Part shown: piece after piece, positions 56,232 to 63,941 of the stretch
Position numbering within the stretch: the first letter of the stretch is position 1
Layout of the letters: every line of letters starts with the position of its first letter
From: Noviherbaspirillum saxi
GTDB lineage: Bacteria; Pseudomonadota; Gammaproteobacteria; Burkholderiales; Burkholderiaceae_D
DNA length: 64,000 bases
Assembly (NCBI RefSeq): GCF_003591035.1
Contig: NZ_QYUO01000001.1
Coordinates: 1,674,001-1,738,000, forward strand
Direction: 5' to 3'
Notes under the pieces: generated by a model
Seen by the model: only the letters and a program-made list of their open reading frames with translations
The model's database searches: none
Told to the model about the DNA's origin: nothing
Made by a program: the position numbers and the translations under genes

Positions 56232-57179
56232 GTGGAGTTCACTTTAATTACCTTGCTTAACGGTTTGAGCTACGGGCTCCTGCTGTTCATGCTTTCATCC
56301 GGCCTGACGCTGATTTTCAGCATGATGGGTGTGCTCAATTTCGCGCATGCGAGCTTTTACATGCTCGGCGCCTACTTCGCCTATGCGATCAGCGTCAAGA
56401 TCGGCTTCTGGCCAGCGCTGGTCGTGGCGCCCTTGCTGGTGGGCGTGATCGGCGCCGTGGTCGAGCGCTACGGCTTGCGCTCGGTGCACAAGTACGGCCA
56501 CATTCCCGAACTGCTGTTCACCTTCGGCCTGTCGTACGTGCTGGTCGAACTGGTGCAGCTGATCTGGGGCCGCGCCGCGGTGCCGTATCCGATTCCGGCC
56601 GAACTCGACGGTCCGCTGTTCACGCTGTTCACCACCACCTTCCCGATGTATCGCGGCTTCATGATGCTCATCGCGATCCTGATGCTGGTGTCGATCTTCC
56701 TGGTCCTGACCAAGACCCGCATCGGGCTGGTGATCCAGGCTGCACTCACGCACCCGGACATGGTCGAAGCGCTCGGCCACAATGTGCCGCGCGTGTTCAT
56801 GCTGGTGTTCGGCGGCGGCTGTGCGCTGGCCGGACTGGCCGGCGTGATCGGCGGCAATGCCTTCGTGACCGAACCCGGCATGGCCGCCACGGTCGGCTCC
56901 ATCATCTTCGTGGTGGTGGTGGTCGGCGGCATGGGTTCGCTGGTGGGCGCCTTGCTCGCCTCGCTGCTGATCGGCATCCTGCAAACCTATGCGGTGGCGC
57001 TGGATTACTCGTTTGCCACCCTGCTGGCAGGACTGGGCACCACGGTCACGCCGGACACCTTCGGCTTCCCGGTGCTGAAACTGACGATTTCGCAAGTGGC
57101 GCCGATCATGCCCTATCTGCTGCTGGTGCTGATCCTGATCTTCCGCCCGCGCGGCCTGATGGGAACACGGGAAGGCTAA
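56232..57179 (+). CDS. livH: branched-chain amino acid-type ABC permease LivH
   Basis: 315 residues with about eight membrane spans and the LivH signatures LLNGLSYGLLLFMLSSGLTLIFSMMGVLNFAHA-like N-terminus and GGMGSLVGALLASLLIGILQ. It forms the translocation channel with LivM in the inner membrane. The stop overlaps the livM start (TAATG). livHMGF reads as one operon, visibly GC-richer than its surroundings. This family also carries aromatic and dicarboxylic acids. Confidence 0.95.
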   Translation: MEFTLITLLNGLSYGLLLFMLSSGLTLIFSMMGVLNFAHASFYMLGAYFAYAISVKIGFWPALVVAPLLVGVIGAVVERYGLRSVHKYGHIPELLFTFGLSYVLVELVQLIWGRAAVPYPIPAELDGPLFTLFTTTFPMYRGFMMLIAILMLVSIFLVLTKTRIGLVIQAALTHPDMVEALGHNVPRVFMLVFGGGCALAGLAGVIGGNAFVTEPGMAATVGSIIFVVVVVGGMGSLVGALLASLLIGILQTYAVALDYSFATLLAGLGTTVTPDTFGFPVLKLTISQVAPIMPYLLLVLILIFRPRGLMGTREG

Positions 57180-58486
57180 TGAACATGACTACCTTGACCA
57201 TGAATAAAACAATGACGTACAAGCCGATGAACCTGGCGCGCTGGATCATCTGGGGCCTGTTTGCGGTGGGGCTGATCATCGCGCCGCTGCTCTTCAAGTC
57301 CGGCGCGTCGCTGTCGATCCTGTCGCAGATCGGCACCGTGATGATCTTTGGCTTGTCCTACAACATGCTGCTGGGGCAGGGCGGCATGCTGTCGTTCGGC
57401 CATGCGGTGTATTCCGGCCTGGGTGCATTCTTTGCCATCCATGCGATGAACCTGGCCAGCGCCGGCCAGATGTGGATGCCGGTCACGATGATTCCGCTGG
57501 TCGGCGGCATCGCCGGCATGTTCTTCGGCATGCTGTTCGGCTATGTGACCACCAAGAAATCCGGCACCACCTTTTCGATGATCACGCTGGGTATCGTCGA
57601 ACTGGTGTTCGCCTGCTCGCTGATGTTCCCCGAGTTCTTCGGCGGCGAAGGCGGCATTTCGACCAACCGGGTGTATGGCGAGAAGTTTCTCGGCATCACC
57701 TACGGTCCGCAGATCCAGGTGTATTACCTGATCGCCGCCTGGCTGTTCATCGCCACCATCGGCATGTATGCGTTCACGCAAACCCCGCTGGGACGCATCA
57801 TCAATGCGGTGCGCGACAACCCGGAGCGGGTCGAGTTCATCGGCTACGACACCCAGTGGGCGCGTTACCTGACCCTGATCCTGTCCGGCTTCTTTGCCGG
57901 CATCTCGGGCGCGCTGTCGGCGATCAACTTCGAGATCGTCACGGCCGAAAACGTCAGCGCGATCCGTTCCGGCGGGGTGCTGCTGTTCACCTTCATCGGC
58001 GGCGTCGGCTTCTTCTTCGGCCCGATGATCGGCGCCATCATCGGCGTGTTCCTGACCGTGATGCTGTCGGATTTCACCAAGGCCTGGCAGCTGTATCTGG
58101 GCGTGTTCTTCATCCTGATCGTGATGTATGCCCCGTTCGGTGTGGCCGGCATCATCATGCTCAACCTGCGCGTGGCCAAGTACGGCAAGTTCAAGCGCAT
58201 CTGGCCGCAGATGGCGGCCATGTGCGCGGCCGGGCTGGTGGCGCTGGTGGGGGTGATCATGGTCATCGAAATGCTGTACCACTACACGCTGGAATCGGTG
58301 AATGGCACCGAAATGAAGCTGTTTGGCACCATGGTCGATACCGCGGCGCCGACTGGCTGGAGCATTGCGCTGGCACTGCTGGCGGCAGGCGGGCTGGCGT
58401 TCTGGAAAACCAAGAAATCATTTGCAACCGTGTGGGGCGAAGTGAATAGCGAAATTGAAGAACAGATCCGGAGGGCCACGGCATGA
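57179..58486 (+). CDS. livM: branched-chain amino acid-type ABC permease LivM, with C-terminal extension
   Basis: 435 residues; the LivM core (FGLSYNMLLGQGGMLSFGHA, the conserved AIRDNPERVEFIG-type loop as NAVRDNPERVEFIGYD, and SGFFAGISGAL) ends near residue 325. About 110 further residues hold two more hydrophobic stretches (MAAMCAAGLVALVGVIMVIEM; WSIALALLAAGGLAFW) and a charged tail. The tail overlaps livG by 4 bp. The added membrane pair is uncommon in E. coli LivM. Confidence 0.93.
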   Translation: MNMTTLTMNKTMTYKPMNLARWIIWGLFAVGLIIAPLLFKSGASLSILSQIGTVMIFGLSYNMLLGQGGMLSFGHAVYSGLGAFFAIHAMNLASAGQMWMPVTMIPLVGGIAGMFFGMLFGYVTTKKSGTTFSMITLGIVELVFACSLMFPEFFGGEGGISTNRVYGEKFLGITYGPQIQVYYLIAAWLFIATIGMYAFTQTPLGRIINAVRDNPERVEFIGYDTQWARYLTLILSGFFAGISGALSAINFEIVTAENVSAIRSGGVLLFTFIGGVGFFFGPMIGAIIGVFLTVMLSDFTKAWQLYLGVFFILIVMYAPFGVAGIIMLNLRVAKYGKFKRIWPQMAAMCAAGLVALVGVIMVIEMLYHYTLESVNGTEMKLFGTMVDTAAPTGWSIALALLAAGGLAFWKTKKSFATVWGEVNSEIEEQIRRATA

Positions 58487-59247
58487 GCGCGTATTCCCTT
58501 GAATTGAAAGATGTGCGCAAGAGCTTCGGCAAGTCGGAAATCATCCGCGGCGCCAACCTGAGTGTGCCCAAGGGCGAGCGCTTTGCGATCATCGGCCCCA
58601 ACGGCGCCGGCAAGTCCACGCTGTTCAACCTGATCTCGGGCCGGTTCCCGGTCAGTGCGGGCGAGATCCTGCTGAACGGCAAGAGCATCCTGGGGTTGAA
58701 GCCATTCGAGATCAACCGCAGCGGCTTGTCGCGCAGTTTCCAGATCACCAACATCTTCCACCGCTTGTCAGTGTATGAAAACCTGCGCTGCGCGGTGCTG
58801 TGGTCGCTCGGCTACAAGTACTCGTTCTGGCATCGCCTGAACGGCTTGAAGGATGCGCAGGAGCGGGCCGAAGCGGTGCTCGAGCAAATCGGCCTGCGCC
58901 GTCGGCGCGATACGGCGGCCGGCTTGCTGACCTATGCGGAACAGCGGGCGCTGGAAATCGGCATCACGATTGCCGGCGGCGCCGAGGTGATCTTGCTGGA
59001 CGAGCCGACGGCCGGCATGAGCCGGTCGGAATCGGATGCGGCGGTCGAGCTGATCCGCAAGGTGACGGTGGGCAAGACGCTGTTGATGGTGGAGCATGAC
59101 ATGAGCGTGGTATTCGGCCTGGCCGACAAGATTGCGGTGGTGGTGTATGGCGAAGTGATCGCCTGCGACACCCCGCAGAATATTCGTGGCAATCACAAAG
59201 TGCAGGAAGCCTATCTGGGCGGCCATGCACCGGCGGAGGCAGCATAA
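58483..59247 (+). CDS. livG: branched-chain amino acid-type ABC ATPase LivG
   Basis: 254 residues with Walker A GPNGAGKST (about residue 41), Q-loop LSRSFQITNIFHRLSVYENL, a signature degenerated to LTYAEQRALEIGI (canonical LSGGQ or LSYGEQ), Walker B EVILLDEPTAGMS and H-loop VEHDM. Overlaps livM by 4 bp and abuts livF. It powers import with LivF. Confidence 0.95.
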   Translation: MSAYSLELKDVRKSFGKSEIIRGANLSVPKGERFAIIGPNGAGKSTLFNLISGRFPVSAGEILLNGKSILGLKPFEINRSGLSRSFQITNIFHRLSVYENLRCAVLWSLGYKYSFWHRLNGLKDAQERAEAVLEQIGLRRRRDTAAGLLTYAEQRALEIGITIAGGAEVILLDEPTAGMSRSESDAAVELIRKVTVGKTLLMVEHDMSVVFGLADKIAVVVYGEVIACDTPQNIRGNHKVQEAYLGGHAPAEAA

Positions 59248-59961
59248 ATGGCAGCATTACTGGAAATCAAGGACCTGCACGCGTATTACGGCAAGAGCCA
59301 TGTGCTGCACGGGGTGGACCTGCAGGTGGGCGAAGGCGAAATCGTCAGTCTGCTGGGGCGTAACGGCGTGGGGCGCTCGACCACGGTGAAGTCGACCATG
59401 GGGCAGGTCGACGTGACCGGCTCGATCAAGTTCAAGGGCGAGGAAATCAGCGGCCTGAAAGCGTTCGAGATTGCGTACAAGGGACTCGGGTATGTGCCGG
59501 AAAACCGCGACGTGTTTCCGACGCTCACGGTGGAACAAAACCTGATCCTGGGCGAAAAGAACGGCAAGGGCGCCAAGAAGAAGCCGCGCTGGACGCTGGA
59601 CGACATGTACCAGATGTTTCCGCGCCTGAAGGAACGGCAGCATACGGCAGCCGGCGTGTTGTCGGGGGGCGAGCAGCAGATGCTGACCTTGTGCCGTACG
59701 CTGATGGGCGACCCGGACCTGATCATGATTGACGAGCCGACCGAAGGACTGGCGCCGAAGATCGTGGACCTGGTGGCGGAATACCTGAAGGCGTTGAAGA
59801 ACCGGGGTATTTCGATCCTGCTGGTGGAGCAGAAGCTGGCGATTGCGATGGAGATTTCGCAGCGGGTGTATGTGATGGGCCATGGCGCGATCGTGTTCGA
59901 GGGCACGCCCGACGACTTGCGCGCCAATGCCGCCATCCGCAAGGAATGGCTCGAAGTGTAG
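59248..59961 (+). CDS. livF: branched-chain amino acid-type ABC ATPase LivF, Walker A Lys replaced by Arg
   Basis: 237 residues starting directly after livG. Walker A reads GRNGVGRST, with Arg43 (CGC) where Lys is normal. The other motifs are intact: Q-loop YVPENRDVFPTLTVEQNL, signature LSGGEQQMLTLCRTL, Walker B LIMIDEPTEGLAP and the Gln at the H-loop position (LLVEQK) as in LivF proteins. ATP hydrolysis at this site should be altered; LivG keeps a normal Lys, so the pair is asymmetric. I recall Arg at this position in other Burkholderiales LivF paralogs but cannot check. Confidence 0.93.
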   Translation: MAALLEIKDLHAYYGKSHVLHGVDLQVGEGEIVSLLGRNGVGRSTTVKSTMGQVDVTGSIKFKGEEISGLKAFEIAYKGLGYVPENRDVFPTLTVEQNLILGEKNGKGAKKKPRWTLDDMYQMFPRLKERQHTAAGVLSGGEQQMLTLCRTLMGDPDLIMIDEPTEGLAPKIVDLVAEYLKALKNRGISILLVEQKLAIAMEISQRVYVMGHGAIVFEGTPDDLRANAAIRKEWLEV

Positions 59962-60046
59962 AGCAGTTTTATTGCGTGCTACAGAAGATCCGAGGCGGGG
60001 TGCCATGCACTTCGCCTTGTTTTGTTCAATCTTGTGAGGGAGTGAT

Positions 60047-60631
60047 ATGCCTGTAATCGGACCGGACGTCAGTCTGAACAATCCCGCCTACGTACACGAC
60101 AGCGCACTCCTGTATGGCAAGGTGACGGTCGGTGCACATGCGTCGATCTGGATGAATGTCGTCGCGCGTGCCGAACACAAGGAAATCGTGATCGGCGAAT
60201 ACACGAATATCCAGGACTTCGTGATGTTGCATATCGGCGATGTCACGCCGACGCTCATCGGCAGCCACTGTTCGATTACGCATCACTGCACCATCCATGG
60301 CTGCACCATCGGCGACAACTGCCTGATCGGGATCAACTCCACCATTATGGATGGCTGTGTGATCGGCGAAAACAGCATCGTCGCCGGCCATGCCTTTCTT
60401 AAGGAAGGCACGGTCATCCCGCCTAATTCCATCGTCATGGGCGCGCCGGGGAAGGTCACGCGCATCCAGAACAACTTTGTACGAAACCGCATCAACGCCT
60501 ATATGTATTACCGCAATGCGCTGGCCTATGCATCGGGCGACTTCCGCGCCTGGGCCGCCGAGTCCATGCCGAAGCAAATTGCCGAAGAAGTGAAGCGTCT
60601 ATCCAACCTGCTGGAAGAAGGTCAGCCATAA
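60047..60631 (+). CDS. gamma-carbonic anhydrase-like hexapeptide protein (PaaY/YrdA-like)
   Basis: 194 residues of left-handed beta helix with hexapeptide repeats (for example VTVGAHASIWMNVVARAEHKE and NCLIGINSTIMDGCVIGENSIVAG). His residues at the trimer interface (HIGDVTPT then SITHHCTIHGC) fit the metal site of gamma carbonic anhydrases. PaaY-type relatives act as thioesterases in phenylacetate catabolism, which would fit beside an acyl-CoA ligase and a FadB-like enzyme. Exact role unknown. Confidence 0.85.
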   Translation: MPVIGPDVSLNNPAYVHDSALLYGKVTVGAHASIWMNVVARAEHKEIVIGEYTNIQDFVMLHIGDVTPTLIGSHCSITHHCTIHGCTIGDNCLIGINSTIMDGCVIGENSIVAGHAFLKEGTVIPPNSIVMGAPGKVTRIQNNFVRNRINAYMYYRNALAYASGDFRAWAAESMPKQIAEEVKRLSNLLEEGQP

Positions 60632-60651
60632 GGCGTCATCCTCTGGGTTCA

Positions 60652-60981
60652 CGTAGCAAGAATAGTATTCTCCTGGCCTATAAACGCGCGTTCAAGACCG
60701 ACCGCATTCCATCGCCCATAAGCGCTGCCCAAGGCTATGACGGCATGCACCTTTTATATCTTGCCATCCGGCAGGCCAATTCTACCGAAGGTCCGAAGAT
60801 CCTTGCGGCGCTGGAAAGCCTGAAGAGCCGCTATAAGGGCGTTATTACCAGCTACAACAAACCGTTTTCGAAAGAAGACCATGATGCCATCACGCAGAAC
60901 CTGCTGATCATGGACGAGGTTGCGTCCGGACGCGTCGATCCTATGCCGACGACCAGAGAAAAGGTGTCATATTGCGTATGA
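60652..60981 (+). pseudogene. C-terminal remnant of a third branched-chain-type substrate-binding protein
   Basis: An open frame without its own start covers about 110 codons. Its translation (LAYKRAFKTDRIPSPISAAQGYDG, MHLLYLAIRQANSTEGPKI and LAALESLKSRYKGVITSYNKPFSKEDHDAI) matches the C-terminal lobe of LivK-like proteins. The N-terminal two thirds, signal peptide and ribosome binding site are missing; an ATG-started reading begins only at 60745. It lies 20 bp after the hexapeptide gene. It appears to be a decayed gene, not a live small protein. Confidence 0.75.
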
Positions 60982-61065
60982 AAGCGCAGTAACAGCGTCT
61001 GCAACTTGCATCGGCAAACCGGGTCTACGGGTCTATTATTTCAGGCTCGTTTTTTTTGCCAAAAA

Positions 61066-61081
61066 TAATACGTCCGTGCTT
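61066..61081. promoter_or_regulatory. operator-like palindrome 3 (ATACG-TC-CGTGC)
   Basis: TAATACGTCCGTGCTT has the same TACG-N2-CGT core as the sites before the ligase and livH, in an AAAA/TTTT-flanked context. A TATAGT -10 lies 9 bp downstream (61090-61095), so a bound protein would cover the -35 region of the fadB-like gene. The rest of the 249-bp gap holds no gene. Confidence 0.5.
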
Positions 61082-61230
61082 TTTTGCGGTATAGTTAGGC
61101 GTTCCAAAACCAAAAATAGTGGTTGCCAGCCTCGATACAGCTTGCGATTCATCGTGATTCCGCACGGTAGCCACACGCCGCAATCAATGAATCGACAATC
61201 TCACAGACATCTAATTTAAAAGGAAGAGAT

Positions 61231-63309
61231 ATGACTGCCGAATACAAGGTCAACGGCGCGGTAGCCGTCATCACGCTCAACAATCCCCCGGTAAACGGCC
61301 TCGGCCATACGACCCGTAGCGCCATCGTCGACGGCATGAAGCAAGCCCTGAACGACGATGCGGTCAAGGCGATTGTCATCACCGGCGCGGGCAAGGCATT
61401 TTCGGGCGGCGCCGACATCAAGGAATTCAATTCGCCGAAAGCCTTGGCGGAACCGACTCTGCACACAGTCATCAACGTCGTTGAAAGCTCCACCAAGCCG
61501 GTAGTTGCCGCGATTCATAGCGTTTGCATGGGTGGCGGTCTTGAACTCGCTTTGGGCTGCAACTATCGCGTGGTATCGCCGGCTGCCCAAATCGCACTGC
61601 CGGAAGTCAAACTCGGCATCCTGCCCGGTGCTGGTGGAACACAGCGCCTGCCGCGTGTACTCGGTCTTGAAATGGCCTTGAACATGATCGTCTCTGGCAA
61701 TCCCGTGCCATCGGACAAACTTGCGAAGACAGGCCTGTTCAATGAGCTGGTCCAGGGCGACCTGATGGAAGGCGCAATGGCCTTCGCCGACAAGGTTGCC
61801 GATGTGCGTCCGCTGCCGAAGGTGCGCGACATTAAGGTCGACTATCCGAATTACGAAGGTTTCCTCCAGTTCTCCCGCAACACCGTGCGCGCAATGGCTG
61901 GTCCGTTCCCGGCGCCGTTGAAGTGCGTGGAAGCCGTCGCCGCCTCCGTCACCAAGAAATTCGATGACGGCATGAAGTATGAACGCGAACTGTTCACGGA
62001 ATTGGTTCAGACAACTGAATCCAAGGCCTTGCGCCATTCCTTCTTTGGCGAGCGCGCGGCCAGCAAGGTGGCTGATGTACCGGAAGACACGGCGACACGC
62101 CCCATCAAGTCGGCTGCGGTCGTAGGCGCCGGCACCATGGGCGGCGGTATTGCAATGAACTTCGCGAATGCCGGCATCCCGGTCAAGATTCTCGAAATGA
62201 AACCGGAAGCGCTGGAAAAGGGCTTGGCGACGATTCGCAAGAATTATGAAAACACGCTCAAGAAGGGCAAGCTGACCCAGGAAAAATTCGACCAGCGCGT
62301 CGGCCTGATCACCGGCACGCTGTCCTATGAAGATATTGGCCAGGCCGATATCGTGGTCGAAGCGGTATTCGAAGAGATCGGCGTCAAGGAACAGGTATTC
62401 AAGAAGCTGGACGAAGTGATGAAGCCGGGCGCAATCCTCGCATCGAACACCTCGACACTAGACGTCAATAAGATCGCCAGCTTCACCAAGCGTCCACAGG
62501 ATGTGATTGGCCTGCACTTCTTCAGCCCGGCCAATGTGATGAAGCTGCTGGAAATCGTGCGCGGCGAAAAAACAGGCAAGGATGTTCTCGCTACATCCCT
62601 GCAGCTGTCGAAGAAGATCAAGAAGACCGGCGTTGTTTCCGGCGTCTGCGATGGTTTCATCGGCAACCGCATGATCGAGCAATACAGCCGTCAGGCCGGC
62701 TTCCTGCTGGAAGAGGGCGCATCGCCCGAGCAGGTGGACAAGGCGATTGAAAAATTCGGCTTCGCAATGGGTCCGTTCCGTATGGGCGACCTCGCAGGCA
62801 ACGACATCGGCTGGGCAATTCGCAAACGCCGTTACGTCGAAAAGCCGGAAGTCACTTATTCCAAGACTGCGGACCTGCTGTGCGAAATGGGCCGTTACGG
62901 TCAAAAGACCGGAGCAGGCTGGTACGACTACAAGCCGGGCGACCGCAAACCCTATCCGGCGCAAGTCGTAAACGACATGATCGTCAAGCACTCGGCCGAT
63001 CTCGGCATCGAGCGCCGCAAGATCAGCGACCAGGAAATCGTCGAACGCCTGGTGTATGCACTCGTCAATGAAGCTGCTTACATCCTCGAGGAAGGCATCG
63101 CCCAGCGCGCATCCGACGTCGACATGGTATACCTGACCGGCTACGGTTTCCCGCTGTTCCGCGGCGGCCCGATGTTCTACGCCGATACCGTTGGCCTGCA
63201 GAACGTTGTGATGGCAATGGAAAAGTATGCGAAAGGCCGTCATGGCCAAGCCTGGAAACCAGCACCGCTGCTGGCAAAACTGGCGGCCGAAGGCAAGACC
63301 TTCAACTGA
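61231..63309 (+). CDS. bifunctional enoyl-CoA hydratase / 3-hydroxyacyl-CoA dehydrogenase (FadB/FadJ type)
   Basis: 692 residues. The N-terminal crotonase domain shows GAGKAFSGGADIKEF and MGGGLELALGCNYRV with the catalytic Glu, plus PEVKLGILPGAGGTQRLPRV. From about residue 290 the dehydrogenase domain begins VVGAGTMGGGIAMNFANAG (NAD site), with the catalytic GLHFFSPANVMKLLEIVRG and the C-terminal 3HCDH_C repeats. It performs the second and third steps of beta-oxidation. No thiolase (fadA) follows; a strong terminator does. It probably serves the acid imported and activated by the upstream genes. Confidence 0.95.
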   Translation: MTAEYKVNGAVAVITLNNPPVNGLGHTTRSAIVDGMKQALNDDAVKAIVITGAGKAFSGGADIKEFNSPKALAEPTLHTVINVVESSTKPVVAAIHSVCMGGGLELALGCNYRVVSPAAQIALPEVKLGILPGAGGTQRLPRVLGLEMALNMIVSGNPVPSDKLAKTGLFNELVQGDLMEGAMAFADKVADVRPLPKVRDIKVDYPNYEGFLQFSRNTVRAMAGPFPAPLKCVEAVAASVTKKFDDGMKYERELFTELVQTTESKALRHSFFGERAASKVADVPEDTATRPIKSAAVVGAGTMGGGIAMNFANAGIPVKILEMKPEALEKGLATIRKNYENTLKKGKLTQEKFDQRVGLITGTLSYEDIGQADIVVEAVFEEIGVKEQVFKKLDEVMKPGAILASNTSTLDVNKIASFTKRPQDVIGLHFFSPANVMKLLEIVRGEKTGKDVLATSLQLSKKIKKTGVVSGVCDGFIGNRMIEQYSRQAGFLLEEGASPEQVDKAIEKFGFAMGPFRMGDLAGNDIGWAIRKRRYVEKPEVTYSKTADLLCEMGRYGQKTGAGWYDYKPGDRKPYPAQVVNDMIVKHSADLGIERRKISDQEIVERLVYALVNEAAYILEEGIAQRASDVDMVYLTGYGFPLFRGGPMFYADTVGLQNVVMAMEKYAKGRHGQAWKPAPLLAKLAAEGKTFN

Positions 63310-63338
63310 CGCGCCAACGTAATACCTCGATTTACCGG

Positions 63339-63370
63339 AAAGCCCGGGCCCTCAAGGCCCGGGCTTTTTT
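63339..63370 (+). terminator. intrinsic terminator of the fadB-like gene
   Basis: AAAGCCCGGGCC pairs with GGCCCGGGCTTT around a 5-nt loop, followed by six T. Confidence 0.93.
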
Positions 63371-63436
63371 CTTGAGGATGAAACTGCACTAGCATTGCGC
63401 CCTCATTCGGCAAAACATGCGTATTTTGTATTTACG

Positions 63437-63452
63437 TTTACGTTAACGTAAA
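63437..63452. promoter_or_regulatory. perfect 16-bp palindrome TTTACGTTAACGTAAA
   Basis: The left half repeats once more just upstream (TTTACG at 63431-63436). It lies 15 bp before the cobalamin riboswitch. From memory it resembles the MerR-family LiuR operators reported for branched-chain amino acid and fatty acid degradation genes in Proteobacteria; that identity is inferred. Confidence 0.6.
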
Positions 63453-63467
63453 TTGATGTTATCGTTA

Positions 63468-63659
63468 ATCATCAGGTGCTGCACCGCCGATTCCGGCGTG
63501 CAGTTAAACGGGAAAGCGGTGCGTGTCTATGTATGTGACACCATGCCGCTGCTGCCCCCGCAACGGTAAGCAAGTGTGGTCGCGTCTTTCACGCCACTGG
63601 TCGATGGACCGGGAAGGCGATGCGGCAAGTCTTGCAAGCCCGGATACCGGCCTGATGAT
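63468..63659 (+). promoter_or_regulatory. cobalamin riboswitch
   Basis: About 190 nt closed by ATCATCAGG (63468-63476) pairing with CCTGATGAT (63651-63659). Conserved pieces are TTAAACGGGAAAGCGGTGCG, CTGCCCCCGCAACGGTAAG, GGGAAGGCGATGCGGCAAGTC, and the B12 box AAGCCCGGATACCGGCC near 63636-63652. It binds adenosyl- or methylcobalamin and turns the downstream gene off at high B12. The distance of about 280 nt to the next gene leaves room for an expression platform. Confidence 0.9.
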
Positions 63660-63692
63660 CTATCAGGAATGGTTGCGGAGGGCAGCGATTCG

Positions 63693-63905
63693 ATGAAGGT
63701 CACGTATCGCCTGTGCCATGCAGTGCGCAGCGAGAGGGCCTTATTCGATTTTGCTTCCACCTTCATTCCTTGGGTCTCGGTCGTGCACGGAGGGTGCGTT
63801 ACCGGGGCGCGCAATGTCCTTTCTTGCAGCGCTCAGTTCGCGGGGCCGGTGCACGAGCGCAAGGAAGGCTGGTGTGCCGGTTCCCTTTACATCATCTGGC
63901 TGTAG
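63693..63905 (+). CDS. uncharacterised 70-codon reading frame in the riboswitch leader
   Basis: ATG at 63693 is preceded by GGAGGG at a usable distance. The product (MKVTYRLCHAVRSERALFDF...) is Cys-rich and has no family I recognise. The same stretch can form a long-range RNA stem (TTCCTTG and TCGTGCAC at 63765-63788 with GTGCACGA and CAAGGAA at 63849-63868), so it is more likely an expression platform than a gene. Confidence 0.25.
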   Translation: MKVTYRLCHAVRSERALFDFASTFIPWVSVVHGGCVTGARNVLSCSAQFAGPVHERKEGWCAGSLYIIWL

Positions 63906-63941
63906 CGATTGCAGCACAGCCCTGATTCGAGGAAACAGACC

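Noticed and set aside
57472..58449. Plus-strand 325-codon frame in livM
   Set aside because: Shifted frame of high-GC livM; His/Arg-rich and without domains.
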